Of a stretch of 10,772 bases of DNA, positions 1-5,569 are shown one piece after another (within the stretch, counting starts at the first letter, position 1; each line of letters begins with the position of its first letter). Source of the stretch: Acidimicrobiaceae bacterium (GTDB lineage: Bacteria > Actinomycetota > Acidimicrobiia > Acidimicrobiales > RAAP-2); NCBI GenBank assembly GCA_030838245.1, contig JAUTXB010000277.1, positions 1 through 10,772 on the forward strand, given 5' to 3'. Both the position numbers and the translations under genes were made by a program. Below the pieces are notes generated by a model. It was not told where the DNA came from. It was given only the letters and a program-made list of their open reading frames with translations, and did no database searches.

Positions 1-1
1 C

Positions 2-334
2 GAAGCGGCATCGCTCGAGCAGAGCCTGGCCCAAGATAGGGGGCTGGCTCGTCGAGGTCACGCGGCTGGGCTCCGCTCTGCGTTGCTCCTCGATCGGTGC
101 GAAGGCGCCACAATCAGAAACAAGGCCCAGGTTTCAACCTCGTCCTCTGACGGTCTGACTGCCCGCGAGCGGGAGGTGGCCCTACTCGCCGTAGACGGTC
201 TCACCAGCCGAAAGATTGCCGAGCGGCTCTTTGTCTCCGCTCGGACTGTCGACAATCATCTGCAGAACGTCTACATGAAGCTCGGCATCAGCGGCCGAGC
301 CGAGCTTGCCTCTCGACTCCAACCCGAGGAATAG
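2..334 (+). CDS. LuxR-family transcriptional regulator, C-terminal end (5' partial)
   Basis: The reading frame is open from the left edge to a TAG at 332-334, so this is the tail of a longer gene. The last ~60 residues form a LuxR-type helix-turn-helix: LTAREREVALLAVDGL, then SRKIAERLFVSARTVDNHL, which is the recognition helix region, then VYMKLGISGR. The preceding linker, with a DRCEGA segment, resembles the end of the helical repeat region in large LAL-type LuxR regulators (N-terminal AAA ATPase, TPR-like repeats, C-terminal HTH) common in actinobacteria. That larger architecture is inferred because the N-terminus lies outside the window. A TTG at 83 could serve as a start, but the homology-like linker upstream argues against it. 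The target genes are unknown; the neighbouring nuclease gene converges on it and is not an obvious target. Confidence 0.85.
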   Translation, partial: EAASLEQSLAQDRGLARRGHAAGLRSALLLDRCEGATIRNKAQVSTSSSDGLTAREREVALLAVDGLTSRKIAERLFVSARTVDNHLQNVYMKLGISGRAELASRLQPEE

Positions 335-422
335 CCCCGAGGCCGGATGCGATCGGGAAACGGTCCGCGTCGCTCTGCATGGTCATGGGCAACAGATCCC
401 TCGCGTCCATCCTCCTCGACGC
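335..422. other. Intergenic region between convergent genes
   Basis: These 88 bases separate the stop codons of the LuxR regulator (+) and the exonuclease (-). I see no convincing terminator stem with a T-run and no small ORF with a ribosome binding site. Confidence 0.6.
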
Positions 423-1304
423 TCAACGACCAAGTGCCGCGGCGCGTTCGGCCAGCTGTGGAGCCCGCATGTGTCGACATATCTGCTCGAACGCCGGTGC
501 GGGACCGTGCCATTCCAGTGCGGCCACGTTCGGAAGGAGGGAGCGGTCGATCCGGAGGGTGGCCAGAGAAAGGAACAACTCGGCGTTCTTCCGCTCGGCC
601 GCCAATGTCGCAGCCAGTTTGGCAGCACCTCGGACCGCTTTGCGCACTTCAGGGTCCCAGGCGTTGACGTCATCCGGTATGGCGTCGAGGTGGCCGTAGT
701 GGGCCAGCGCCAGGGCGGCCGACCGCTTGCCCCAGCCGGCCAGGCCCGGGAACCCGTCGGCCGAGTCGCCCACCAGGGCCAGCCAGTCGGGGATGGAAAG
801 CGGAGAGACCCCGTACTTCGCCCACACCCCGTCCTCGTCGGTGATCACATCCTTGCGCCGATCGAGCTGAACGACCCTGGTGCCGACCACGCACTGGGCC
901 AGGTCCTTGTCCGGCGTGCAGATGACCACCTGCTCGACGTCGGGATCGTCGGCCGCGACCGCCGCCGCCGAGGCCAACGCATCATCGGCTTCGACCTCGA
1001 CCATGGGCCAGACGACAACGCCGAGGGAGTCGAGGGCGTCCTCGAGCGGTTCGAACTGTGCCTTCAGCACTTCCGGCACCTCGGCGCCGTCCTTGTAGCC
1101 GGGCCACATGTCGTTGCGGTACGACTCGATGACGTGGTCGGTGGCCACGCCGAGATGGGTGGAACCGTTGGAGAGCATGGATAGGACCGACGTGACGACG
1201 CCGTAATCGGCCCCGATCTCGGTGCCGTCGTCGGCTGCCCTCGGGGGCTGGCCGAAGAACTGGCGGAACAGCTCGTATGTCCCGTCGACAAGATCCACAC
1301 GCAT
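423..1304 (-). CDS. 5'-3' exonuclease / flap endonuclease (FEN-like, stand-alone)
   Basis: This is a 293-residue protein homologous to the N-terminal 5'-3' exonuclease domain of DNA polymerase I, without any polymerase domain. Visible landmarks are the first metal-binding Asp in DLVDGTYELFR (D4/D7), the arch-region motif WPGYKDG (67-73), the acidic cluster VEVEADDALA (102-111; E103, E105, D107, D108), TPDKDL (130-135; D132, D134), and the helix-3-turn-helix DNA-binding motif VGDSADGFPGLAGWGKRSA (178-196; D180, D183). Family members cleave RNA primers and 5' flaps on DNA in the cytoplasm. The ATG at 1304 is chosen because GGAGGG lies 9 bases upstream; extensions to 1493 run into the divergent GH1 gene. 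Its arrangement next to sugar genes appears incidental. Family assignment is strong; the exact cellular role, Okazaki fragment processing or repair, is inferred. Confidence 0.93.
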   Translation of the reverse strand: MRVDLVDGTYELFRQFFGQPPRAADDGTEIGADYGVVTSVLSMLSNGSTHLGVATDHVIESYRNDMWPGYKDGAEVPEVLKAQFEPLEDALDSLGVVVWPMVEVEADDALASAAAVAADDPDVEQVVICTPDKDLAQCVVGTRVVQLDRRKDVITDEDGVWAKYGVSPLSIPDWLALVGDSADGFPGLAGWGKRSAALALAHYGHLDAIPDDVNAWDPEVRKAVRGAAKLAATLAAERKNAELFLSLATLRIDRSLLPNVAALEWHGPAPAFEQICRHMRAPQLAERAAALGR

Positions 1305-1313
1305 CAGGTTCTG

Positions 1314-1319
1314 CCCTCC
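1314..1319 (-). promoter_or_regulatory. Ribosome binding site of the exonuclease gene
   Basis: On the minus strand GGAGGG stands 9 bases before the ATG at 1304. It decides the start against longer in-frame alternatives. Confidence 0.6.
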
Positions 1320-1413
1320 GGTCCGCCAATCAGGACAATCATCCCACCCCGACAGCGTGGCCGGCCCCGCCCTGGTCCGGCAAAGCCACAAGGATGGGCG
1401 CGGCGGACTCCAG

Positions 1414-1419
1414 TACTGT
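1414..1419 (+). promoter_or_regulatory. Candidate -10 element of a leaderless promoter for the GH1 gene
   Basis: TACTGT fits the TANNNT -10 consensus and is followed by exactly 6 bases before the ATG at 1426, so transcription would begin at the A of the start codon. There is no Shine-Dalgarno sequence upstream of this ATG. Leaderless mRNAs are common in actinobacteria. No good -35 box is visible, which is usual for this class. The same geometry recurs at 10198-10203. Confidence 0.5.
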
Positions 1420-1425
1420 CCAGCC

Positions 1426-2676
1426 ATGAGCACTGAGTCGGCCGGCGGCACAAGGAGCCGCGGCACTTCGGACAGCGACGCAACGAACGACACCGCAACT
1501 CCCCTCTCGTTTCCCGTCGGGTTCCTGTGGGGAACGGCTACCGCCGCCCATCAGATCGAGGGCGGCAACGTCAACAACGACTGGTGGGACTGGGAGCACG
1601 CCCCCGGCACCACGTGCGCCGAGTCGAGCGGGGACGCCTGCGACTCGTGGCACCGCGGCGACGAGGACGTGGCCCTGGTGGCCGGGCTGGGGCTGGGGGC
1701 CTATCGCTTCTCGCTCGAGTGGAGCCGCATCGAGCCGGCCGAGGGCGAGTTCTCGATGGCTGCGCTCGACCACTACCGACGGCTGGCCGTCGCCTGTCGC
1801 GAGCGGGGTGTGGTGCCGGTGGTGACCTTCCACCACTACACCGTGCCCCGCTGGTTCGCCGCAATGGGAGGGTTCGAGGCCGATCGGGCCTCCGCCCTCT
1901 TCGCCCGGTTCGTTGAACGGGCTACGGCCCACATCGGCGATGTGATCGGGATGGCCTGCACCCTCAACGAGCCCAACGTCCTCGCCCTGATGGGGTACCT
2001 GCTGGGGAAGTTCCCGCCGGGGGTCGAGGACTTCGAGCGCCACCACCGGGCGGTCGAGTCAGTCATCGCCTGTCACCACGCCGCGGTGGACGCGCTCAGG
2101 GCAGGACCTGGTGACTTCCCGGTCGGCCTGACCCTGTCGATGGCCGAGCTCGAGGCGGCCGATGGCGGCGAGGAGGTGCGCGCCGCGGCCCAGGAGATCC
2201 TGGAGGACACCTTCTTGCGCGAGGTGGGGGCCGACGACTTCGTCGGGGTCCAGGGGTATACGCGCATCCGGTTCGGCCCGGAAGGCCCGATCGAGGAAAC
2301 CGATTCGATGCGGACCACCCAGATGGGCTACGAGTTCTGGCCAGGGGTGGTCGAGCACACCGTGCGCCGGACGGCGGCCATGACCGGGTTGCCGGTCTAC
2401 GTGACCGAGAGCGGGATCGGCACCGGCGACGACACCGAGCGGGTGGCCTACATGGACGAGGCACTGCGGGGCCTGCACCGGTGCATCGCCGACGGCGTCG
2501 ACCTCCGCGGCTACTTCGCGTGGAGCTTGCTCGACAACTTCGAGTGGAACGACGGCTTCCGGCCCACCTTCGGGCTGCACTCGGTGGACCGCACCACCTT
2601 CGAGCGGCGAGCCAAGCCGAGCGCAGCCTGGTTGGGCCAGGTGGCGAGCACCAACAGCCTGAGCCGGCTGGGCTAG
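1426..2676 (+). CDS. GH1 family beta-glycosidase (beta-glucosidase-like)
   Basis: A 416-residue retaining beta-glycosidase with a single (beta/alpha)8 barrel. It opens with the GH1 N-terminal signature FPVGFLWGTATAAHQIEG (29-46; Q43 binds the sugar). It has FSLEWSRIEP (95-104), the acid/base Glu in TLNEPN (E182), the nucleophile in YVTESG (E328), and WSLLDNFEWNDGF (366-378). The E373-W374 pair is typical of GH1 enzymes acting on unphosphorylated glycosides; 6-phospho-beta-glucosidases carry a Ser-based motif here. The usual TENG is TESG, and the TLYHWDLP-type loop reads TFHHYTVP (134-141), so aglycone or sugar preference may be shifted. It is somewhat short for GH1 (usually 440-480). Residues 1-26 are Ser/Thr-rich with no signal peptide, so it is probably cytoplasmic. 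The next gene starts 8 bases after the stop and is probably co-transcribed. Family is certain; the natural substrate is not. Confidence 0.95.
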   Translation: MSTESAGGTRSRGTSDSDATNDTATPLSFPVGFLWGTATAAHQIEGGNVNNDWWDWEHAPGTTCAESSGDACDSWHRGDEDVALVAGLGLGAYRFSLEWSRIEPAEGEFSMAALDHYRRLAVACRERGVVPVVTFHHYTVPRWFAAMGGFEADRASALFARFVERATAHIGDVIGMACTLNEPNVLALMGYLLGKFPPGVEDFERHHRAVESVIACHHAAVDALRAGPGDFPVGLTLSMAELEAADGGEEVRAAAQEILEDTFLREVGADDFVGVQGYTRIRFGPEGPIEETDSMRTTQMGYEFWPGVVEHTVRRTAAMTGLPVYVTESGIGTGDDTERVAYMDEALRGLHRCIADGVDLRGYFAWSLLDNFEWNDGFRPTFGLHSVDRTTFERRAKPSAAWLGQVASTNSLSRLG

Positions 2677-2684
2677 TTCCGGCC

Positions 2685-3458
2685 GTGCCCGTCATTGCCC
2701 GTCGCGTGGACCGGCTCGATGTCGAGGTCTACGGGGATGTGGCCACCATGGCCCGGGCCGCCGCCGACCACGCCGCCCGTGCCATCCGGGCGGCGGTGGA
2801 GGTGAGAGGCGTAGCCCATGCCATGTTCGCCACCGGCAACTCCCAGCTCGAATTCATCGAGGCCTTGACCACGGCCACTCCCGATGTGCCCTGGTCCGAG
2901 ACCATCGTGTTTCACATGGACGAGTACGTGGGCATCGGGCCCGATCACCCTGCCGGCTTTCAGCGGTGGATCCGGGAGCGGATCGTCGAACGCGCCCACC
3001 CCCGGACGGCCTTTTACGTGGACGGGCTGGGCGACCCGGACCAGTCGTGCCGGGACTACGCCCGACTACTCAGGACCCACCCCCTCGACCTGTGCTGCCT
3101 CGGCATCGGCGAGAACGGGCACCTGGCCTTCAACGACCCGCCGGTGGCCGATTTCGACGACCCGCTGGACGTGAAGGAGGTCAGCCTGGACCAGGCCAGC
3201 CGTACCCAGCAGGTCAACGAGGGCCACTTCGAAGACCTCGCCCGGGTCCCCACCCGGGCCATCACGGTGACCGTCCCGGCGCTGTTGCGGGCGAGGTCGG
3301 TGATGGCCGTCGCGCCCGAGCATCGCAAGGCCGAGCCGGTGCGGGCCTCCCTCGAGGGTCCGGTGTGGCCGGCCTGTCCGGCCTCGGCGCTGCGGACCAA
3401 AGACAGTGCCACCTTGTTCCTCGACCCGGGCTCGGCGTCGCTCCTCGGGTGGCGATGA
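2685..3458 (+). CDS. Glucosamine-6-phosphate deaminase / 6-phosphogluconolactonase-type sugar phosphate isomerase
   Basis: A 257-residue protein of the NagB/SOL fold. It shows a phosphate-loop-like ATGNSQLEFIEAL (49-61), FHMDEYVGI (76-84; D79 matches the NagB proton-shuttle Asp72) and LGIGENGHLAFNDPP (139-153; H146 matches NagB His143). Classical NagB converts glucosamine-6-phosphate to fructose-6-phosphate and ammonia. Here the E. coli NagB motif NDGHIAFNEP is altered: the Asp before GH is Asn (N144) and the later Glu is Asp (D151). Related forms with Asn before GH are common outside enterobacteria, so activity is not excluded, but the specific substrate is unsure. GTG 2685 is taken as start; GTG 2706 is an alternative, and neither has a clear ribosome binding site, which suggests coupling to GH1 translation. 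No NagA deacetylase is in the window. Confidence 0.85.
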   Translation: MPVIARRVDRLDVEVYGDVATMARAAADHAARAIRAAVEVRGVAHAMFATGNSQLEFIEALTTATPDVPWSETIVFHMDEYVGIGPDHPAGFQRWIRERIVERAHPRTAFYVDGLGDPDQSCRDYARLLRTHPLDLCCLGIGENGHLAFNDPPVADFDDPLDVKEVSLDQASRTQQVNEGHFEDLARVPTRAITVTVPALLRARSVMAVAPEHRKAEPVRASLEGPVWPACPASALRTKDSATLFLDPGSASLLGWR

Positions 3459-3478
3459 ACGGTGAAACGCTGAACGGT
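3456..3478. repeat. Short direct repeat in the convergent gap between the deaminase-like and hydrolase genes
   Basis: The 8-mer TGAACGGT occurs at 3456-3463 and again at 3471-3478, filling most of the 19-base gap and touching both stop codons. No stable terminator hairpin is visible here; it may be a chance duplication. Confidence 0.3.
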
Positions 3479-4515
3479 CAGGCAGTGGACGGGTGCTCGA
3501 GCCACCGTTCCAGAAACGGGTAGGCCAGCCTGCCGTGCCACTGGTGATCACCCTCGAACACGTCGTGGACCAGGGCGTCGGGAGCGCCGCCGGCCTCGTA
3601 GAGGGCCCGGAGCCGGGCCACCGAGGCCGTCGCCGCGGCGAGTGGGAATAGGGGGTCGTCGGTCCCCGTCTCGACCAGGAGCGGGCGCGGGCTCACCAGC
3701 GCTCCCAGGTCGACGTGCTCGAGCTGTCCGAGCATGCCCGGCAGGACCTGCGACCCGCACATGTTGAGCGGCATCTTGTGGGCCTCCGCCCACGAGGAGA
3801 AGAACCCGCTCACCACCGCAGCGGCCACCCGATCGTCCCAGGCGGCTAGCAACAGCGACAGGGTGCCGCCGTAGGAGAGGCCGGCCACGCCGATGCGCGC
3901 CGGGTCGACCAGTGGATGGTCCTGGAGCACGTCCAGACATCGGGCCAGGTCCCAGAGGTTCTGGGTCAGCGGGCTCCAGCCCGCCATGGTGGCGTGCACG
4001 AGGTTCGTGTCGCAGCGGTAGTGGTCGGGAGGGGACCAGTCGGCCCGTTCGCCGAAGCACCGCAGGTCGGGGGCGAGGACCACGAAGCCCCGCCTGGCCA
4101 GCTGCCGGGCGTAGTCGCCGTTGGGCGCCTCGGTGGTGTCGAGCCCGCAGACGAGGGCCTTCCCGGGCCCGTGGCCGTGCACGGCCAGGACGGCCGCACC
4201 CGGTGCCTGGCGGCCGTCGGGCACCAGCAGGTACGCGGGCACGGCCATGGTGTCCTCGGTGTCGAAGACGATCCGGTCCCGTCGGTAGCCCTCGGCGGGC
4301 ACGCTCTCGGTCACCTCGAGGTCCAGGGGCACGCGGACGGGTGACGGGCCGAGCAGACCCTCGAGCCGGCTCCGGCAGCGGGCGCGCCACGCCTCGAACG
4401 GCTCGCCATCGGCCTCGGGGAGGGGGTCGACCTGCTCGGTCTGGTTGAGCCGGCTCACCCACTGGTACCACGGCGAGAAGTTGCGCCAGCGGGAGCCTGT
4501 CTGCTCTGCCACCAC
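3478..4515 (-). CDS. Alpha/beta-hydrolase, dienelactone hydrolase / acetyl-xylan-esterase-like
   Basis: A 345-residue cytoplasmic alpha/beta-hydrolase with no signal peptide. From the GTG at 4515, the landmarks are a Trp-rich N-terminus (WRNFSPWYQW), the oxyanion-region motif VHGHGPGK (112-119), GFVVLAPDLRCFGER (143-157), the nucleophile elbow GLSYGG (S214), the acid loop ETGTDDPLFP (D286 or D287), and the catalytic His in EGDHQWHG (H324). The HGHG plus APDLRCFGER pattern resembles the Abhydrolase_7 and acetyl-xylan-esterase-like groups, so removal of an acyl group from a sugar or a lactone is plausible; the substrate is not readable. GTG 4515 is preferred because GGAGGG lies 6 bases upstream. 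An ATG at 4560 gives 15 extra residues and cannot be excluded, since a -10-like TAGAGT sits 9 bases before it. The gene diverges from the dioxygenase gene across a shared regulatory region. Confidence 0.88.
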   Translation of the reverse strand: MVAEQTGSRWRNFSPWYQWVSRLNQTEQVDPLPEADGEPFEAWRARCRSRLEGLLGPSPVRVPLDLEVTESVPAEGYRRDRIVFDTEDTMAVPAYLLVPDGRQAPGAAVLAVHGHGPGKALVCGLDTTEAPNGDYARQLARRGFVVLAPDLRCFGERADWSPPDHYRCDTNLVHATMAGWSPLTQNLWDLARCLDVLQDHPLVDPARIGVAGLSYGGTLSLLLAAWDDRVAAAVVSGFFSSWAEAHKMPLNMCGSQVLPGMLGQLEHVDLGALVSPRPLLVETGTDDPLFPLAAATASVARLRALYEAGGAPDALVHDVFEGDHQWHGRLAYPFLERWLEHPSTA

Positions 4516-4521
4516 GGCCCT

Positions 4522-4527
4522 CCCTCC
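4522..4527 (-). promoter_or_regulatory. Ribosome binding site deciding the alpha/beta-hydrolase start
   Basis: GGAGGG on the minus strand ends 6 bases before the GTG at 4515. It lies inside the longer reading frame from ATG 4560, so it favours the shorter protein. Confidence 0.55.
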
Positions 4528-4569
4528 GCGCCGGTCGCCCGCCACCGGCGGGGATTCCATGGGGTCCCG

Positions 4570-4575
4570 ACTCTA
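4570..4575 (-). promoter_or_regulatory. Candidate -10 element for the alpha/beta-hydrolase gene
   Basis: On the minus strand TAGAGT matches TANNNT and would set a transcript start near 4563. That gives a leader of about 48 bases to the GTG at 4515, or an almost leaderless mRNA for the ATG at 4560. No -35 box is recognised; the dyad at 4591-4615 occupies that position. Confidence 0.35.
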
Positions 4576-4590
4576 CCGGTACCGAGACGA

Positions 4591-4615
4591 TGCAGGCCGT
4601 CCGGACCGGACTGCA
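4591..4615. promoter_or_regulatory. 25-base dyad, candidate operator between divergent genes
   Basis: Left arm TGCAGGCCG (4591-4599) and right arm CGGACTGCA (4607-4615) are inverted repeats matching at 8 of 9 positions around a 7-base centre. It lies in the 157-base region between the divergent hydrolase and dioxygenase genes. It covers the -35 position of the putative hydrolase promoter and sits 58 bases before the dioxygenase ATG. Size and symmetry fit a dimeric regulator such as a LacI or GntR protein, but no such regulator is encoded in the window. Confidence 0.45.
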
Positions 4616-4648
4616 CGCCGACCGTCGGGCGACCCGGTTGTCGGCGGC

Positions 4649-4666
4649 CGTCGTGGCGACGAGACT
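4649..4666 (+). promoter_or_regulatory. Weak -10-like hexamer with adjacent dyad before the dioxygenase gene
   Basis: GAGACT (4661-4666) is followed by exactly 6 bases before the ATG at 4673, the same spacing as two other starts in the window, but it lacks the first T of TANNNT. A perfect small dyad, CGTCG and CGACG with a 3-base centre (4649-4661), overlaps its first base. The only purine-rich stretch before the ATG, GAGG, is too close (2 bases) to be a good ribosome binding site. Confidence 0.3.
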
Positions 4667-4672
4667 GAGGCC

Positions 4673-5527
4673 ATGGCCGTTCGCGCCGAGCTCGACATTC
4701 GTCCCCTCTCCCCGCTCATCGGGGCCGAGATCCACGGGGTCGACATCTCGCGCCCGCTGGGCGAAGGGCTGGTGGGCGAAGTGCGCGCGCTACTCAACCG
4801 CTACCACGTGATCTTCTTCCGGGACCAGGACCTGACCCCCGATGCCCAAGCCGACTTCGCCGGCCAGTTCGGCGAGGTGACCGAGGCCCACCCGGTGCAA
4901 CCATCGATCCCGTCCCACTCACAGGTGCTGGCCATCGACGCCCAGCAGGGCGACCGGGCCTCGTGGTGGCACACCGACGTGACCTTCGTCGACACGCCTC
5001 CTCTCGGCTCGATCCTCCACATGCGCGAGGCCCCTGCCGTGGGCGGCGACACCATGTGGGCCAGCCTGCAGGACGCCTACGACCGTCTGGCCGAGCCGAT
5101 GCGGGCCATGTGCGACACCCTCATCGCCATCCATCACGACCCGTGGTTCGCGGCAGAAGTGGAGGAGAACGGCGGCTACACCTGGAACGGCGAGTTCCGG
5201 CCCAAGCTGACCCCCTCCATCCATCCCGTGGTCCGCACCCACCCCGAGAACGGCCGTCAAGGACTCTTCGTCAACGAGCACTTCACCACCCTCATCCTCG
5301 GCATGTCGCCCATCGAGAGCCGCGGCATCCTCGACACGCTGTACCGTCACAGCATCCAGCCCGAGATGACTTGCCGCTTCCGGTGGGAGTCGGGTTCGGT
5401 GGCGTTTTGGGACAACCGGGCCACCATGCACTACGCCCTCGACGACTTCGGATCGGCCCGCCGCTTCGGGCACCGGGTCACCCTCCGGGGCGACCGACCC
5501 TACGGCCCGGCCATGCCTCGGGCCTGA
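4673..5527 (+). CDS. TauD/TfdA-family Fe(II)/2-oxoglutarate-dependent dioxygenase
   Basis: A 284-residue protein, nearly the same length as E. coli taurine dioxygenase TauD (283). The iron ligands are visible as H100 and D102 in WWHTDVTF and H253 in NRATMHYA. T127 in GGDTMWAS and R264 and R268 near the C-terminus match the 2-oxoglutarate-binding positions of TauD (T126, R266, R270). Of the taurine-contact residues as I recall them, H73 (AHPV), the Phe of VNEHFTTL and R268 are kept. TauD Tyr73 and Asn95 are replaced by Gln76 and probably Ala96, so taurine itself is doubtful. The family hydroxylates a carbon next to a sulfonate, sulfate ester or ether oxygen, releasing sulfite or the equivalent, with CO2 and succinate. 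No tauABC transporter is adjacent; the neighbours are sugar enzymes. The ATG at 4673 gives an N-terminus collinear with TauD. Confidence 0.92.
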   Translation: MAVRAELDIRPLSPLIGAEIHGVDISRPLGEGLVGEVRALLNRYHVIFFRDQDLTPDAQADFAGQFGEVTEAHPVQPSIPSHSQVLAIDAQQGDRASWWHTDVTFVDTPPLGSILHMREAPAVGGDTMWASLQDAYDRLAEPMRAMCDTLIAIHHDPWFAAEVEENGGYTWNGEFRPKLTPSIHPVVRTHPENGRQGLFVNEHFTTLILGMSPIESRGILDTLYRHSIQPEMTCRFRWESGSVAFWDNRATMHYALDDFGSARRFGHRVTLRGDRPYGPAMPRA

Positions 5528-5569
5528 GCCCCGCGTTCTGACCGGGTTGGGCTCGGTCCCGCTCAGGCC
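5521..5569. terminator. Nested inverted repeat, candidate bidirectional terminator
   Basis: The outer arms GGCCTGAGC (5521-5529) and GCTCAGGCC (5561-5569) are perfect 9-base inverted repeats, each containing the TGA stop of one of the two convergent genes. Inside, GACCGGG (5540-5546) pairs with CTCGGTC (5552-5558), with one G-U pair and a 5-base loop. Neither strand has a T-run, so it is not a textbook intrinsic terminator, but such hairpins are common between convergent genes in high-GC actinobacteria. Confidence 0.5.

Noticed and set aside
306..1184. 292-codon + strand reading frame opposite the exonuclease gene
   Set aside because: Antisense shadow caused by high GC content. It has no recognisable domain and no ribosome binding site, and it overlaps a gene with clear FEN motifs.
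1357..1389. GTGGC/GCCAC inverted repeat between the exonuclease and GH1 genes as an operator
   Set aside because: The arms are only 5 bases with a 23-base spacer in GC-rich DNA, so a chance match is likely.
1339..2046. 235-codon minus-strand reading frame inside the GH1 gene
   Set aside because: His/Gly/Val-rich composition typical of a complementary-strand frame; the GH1 catalytic motifs on the other strand establish the real gene.
3548..4735. 395-codon minus-strand frame overlapping the alpha/beta-hydrolase gene in another frame
   Set aside because: Arg/Pro/Gly-rich translation with no domain; the frame with the GLSYGG elbow and catalytic triad is the real gene.
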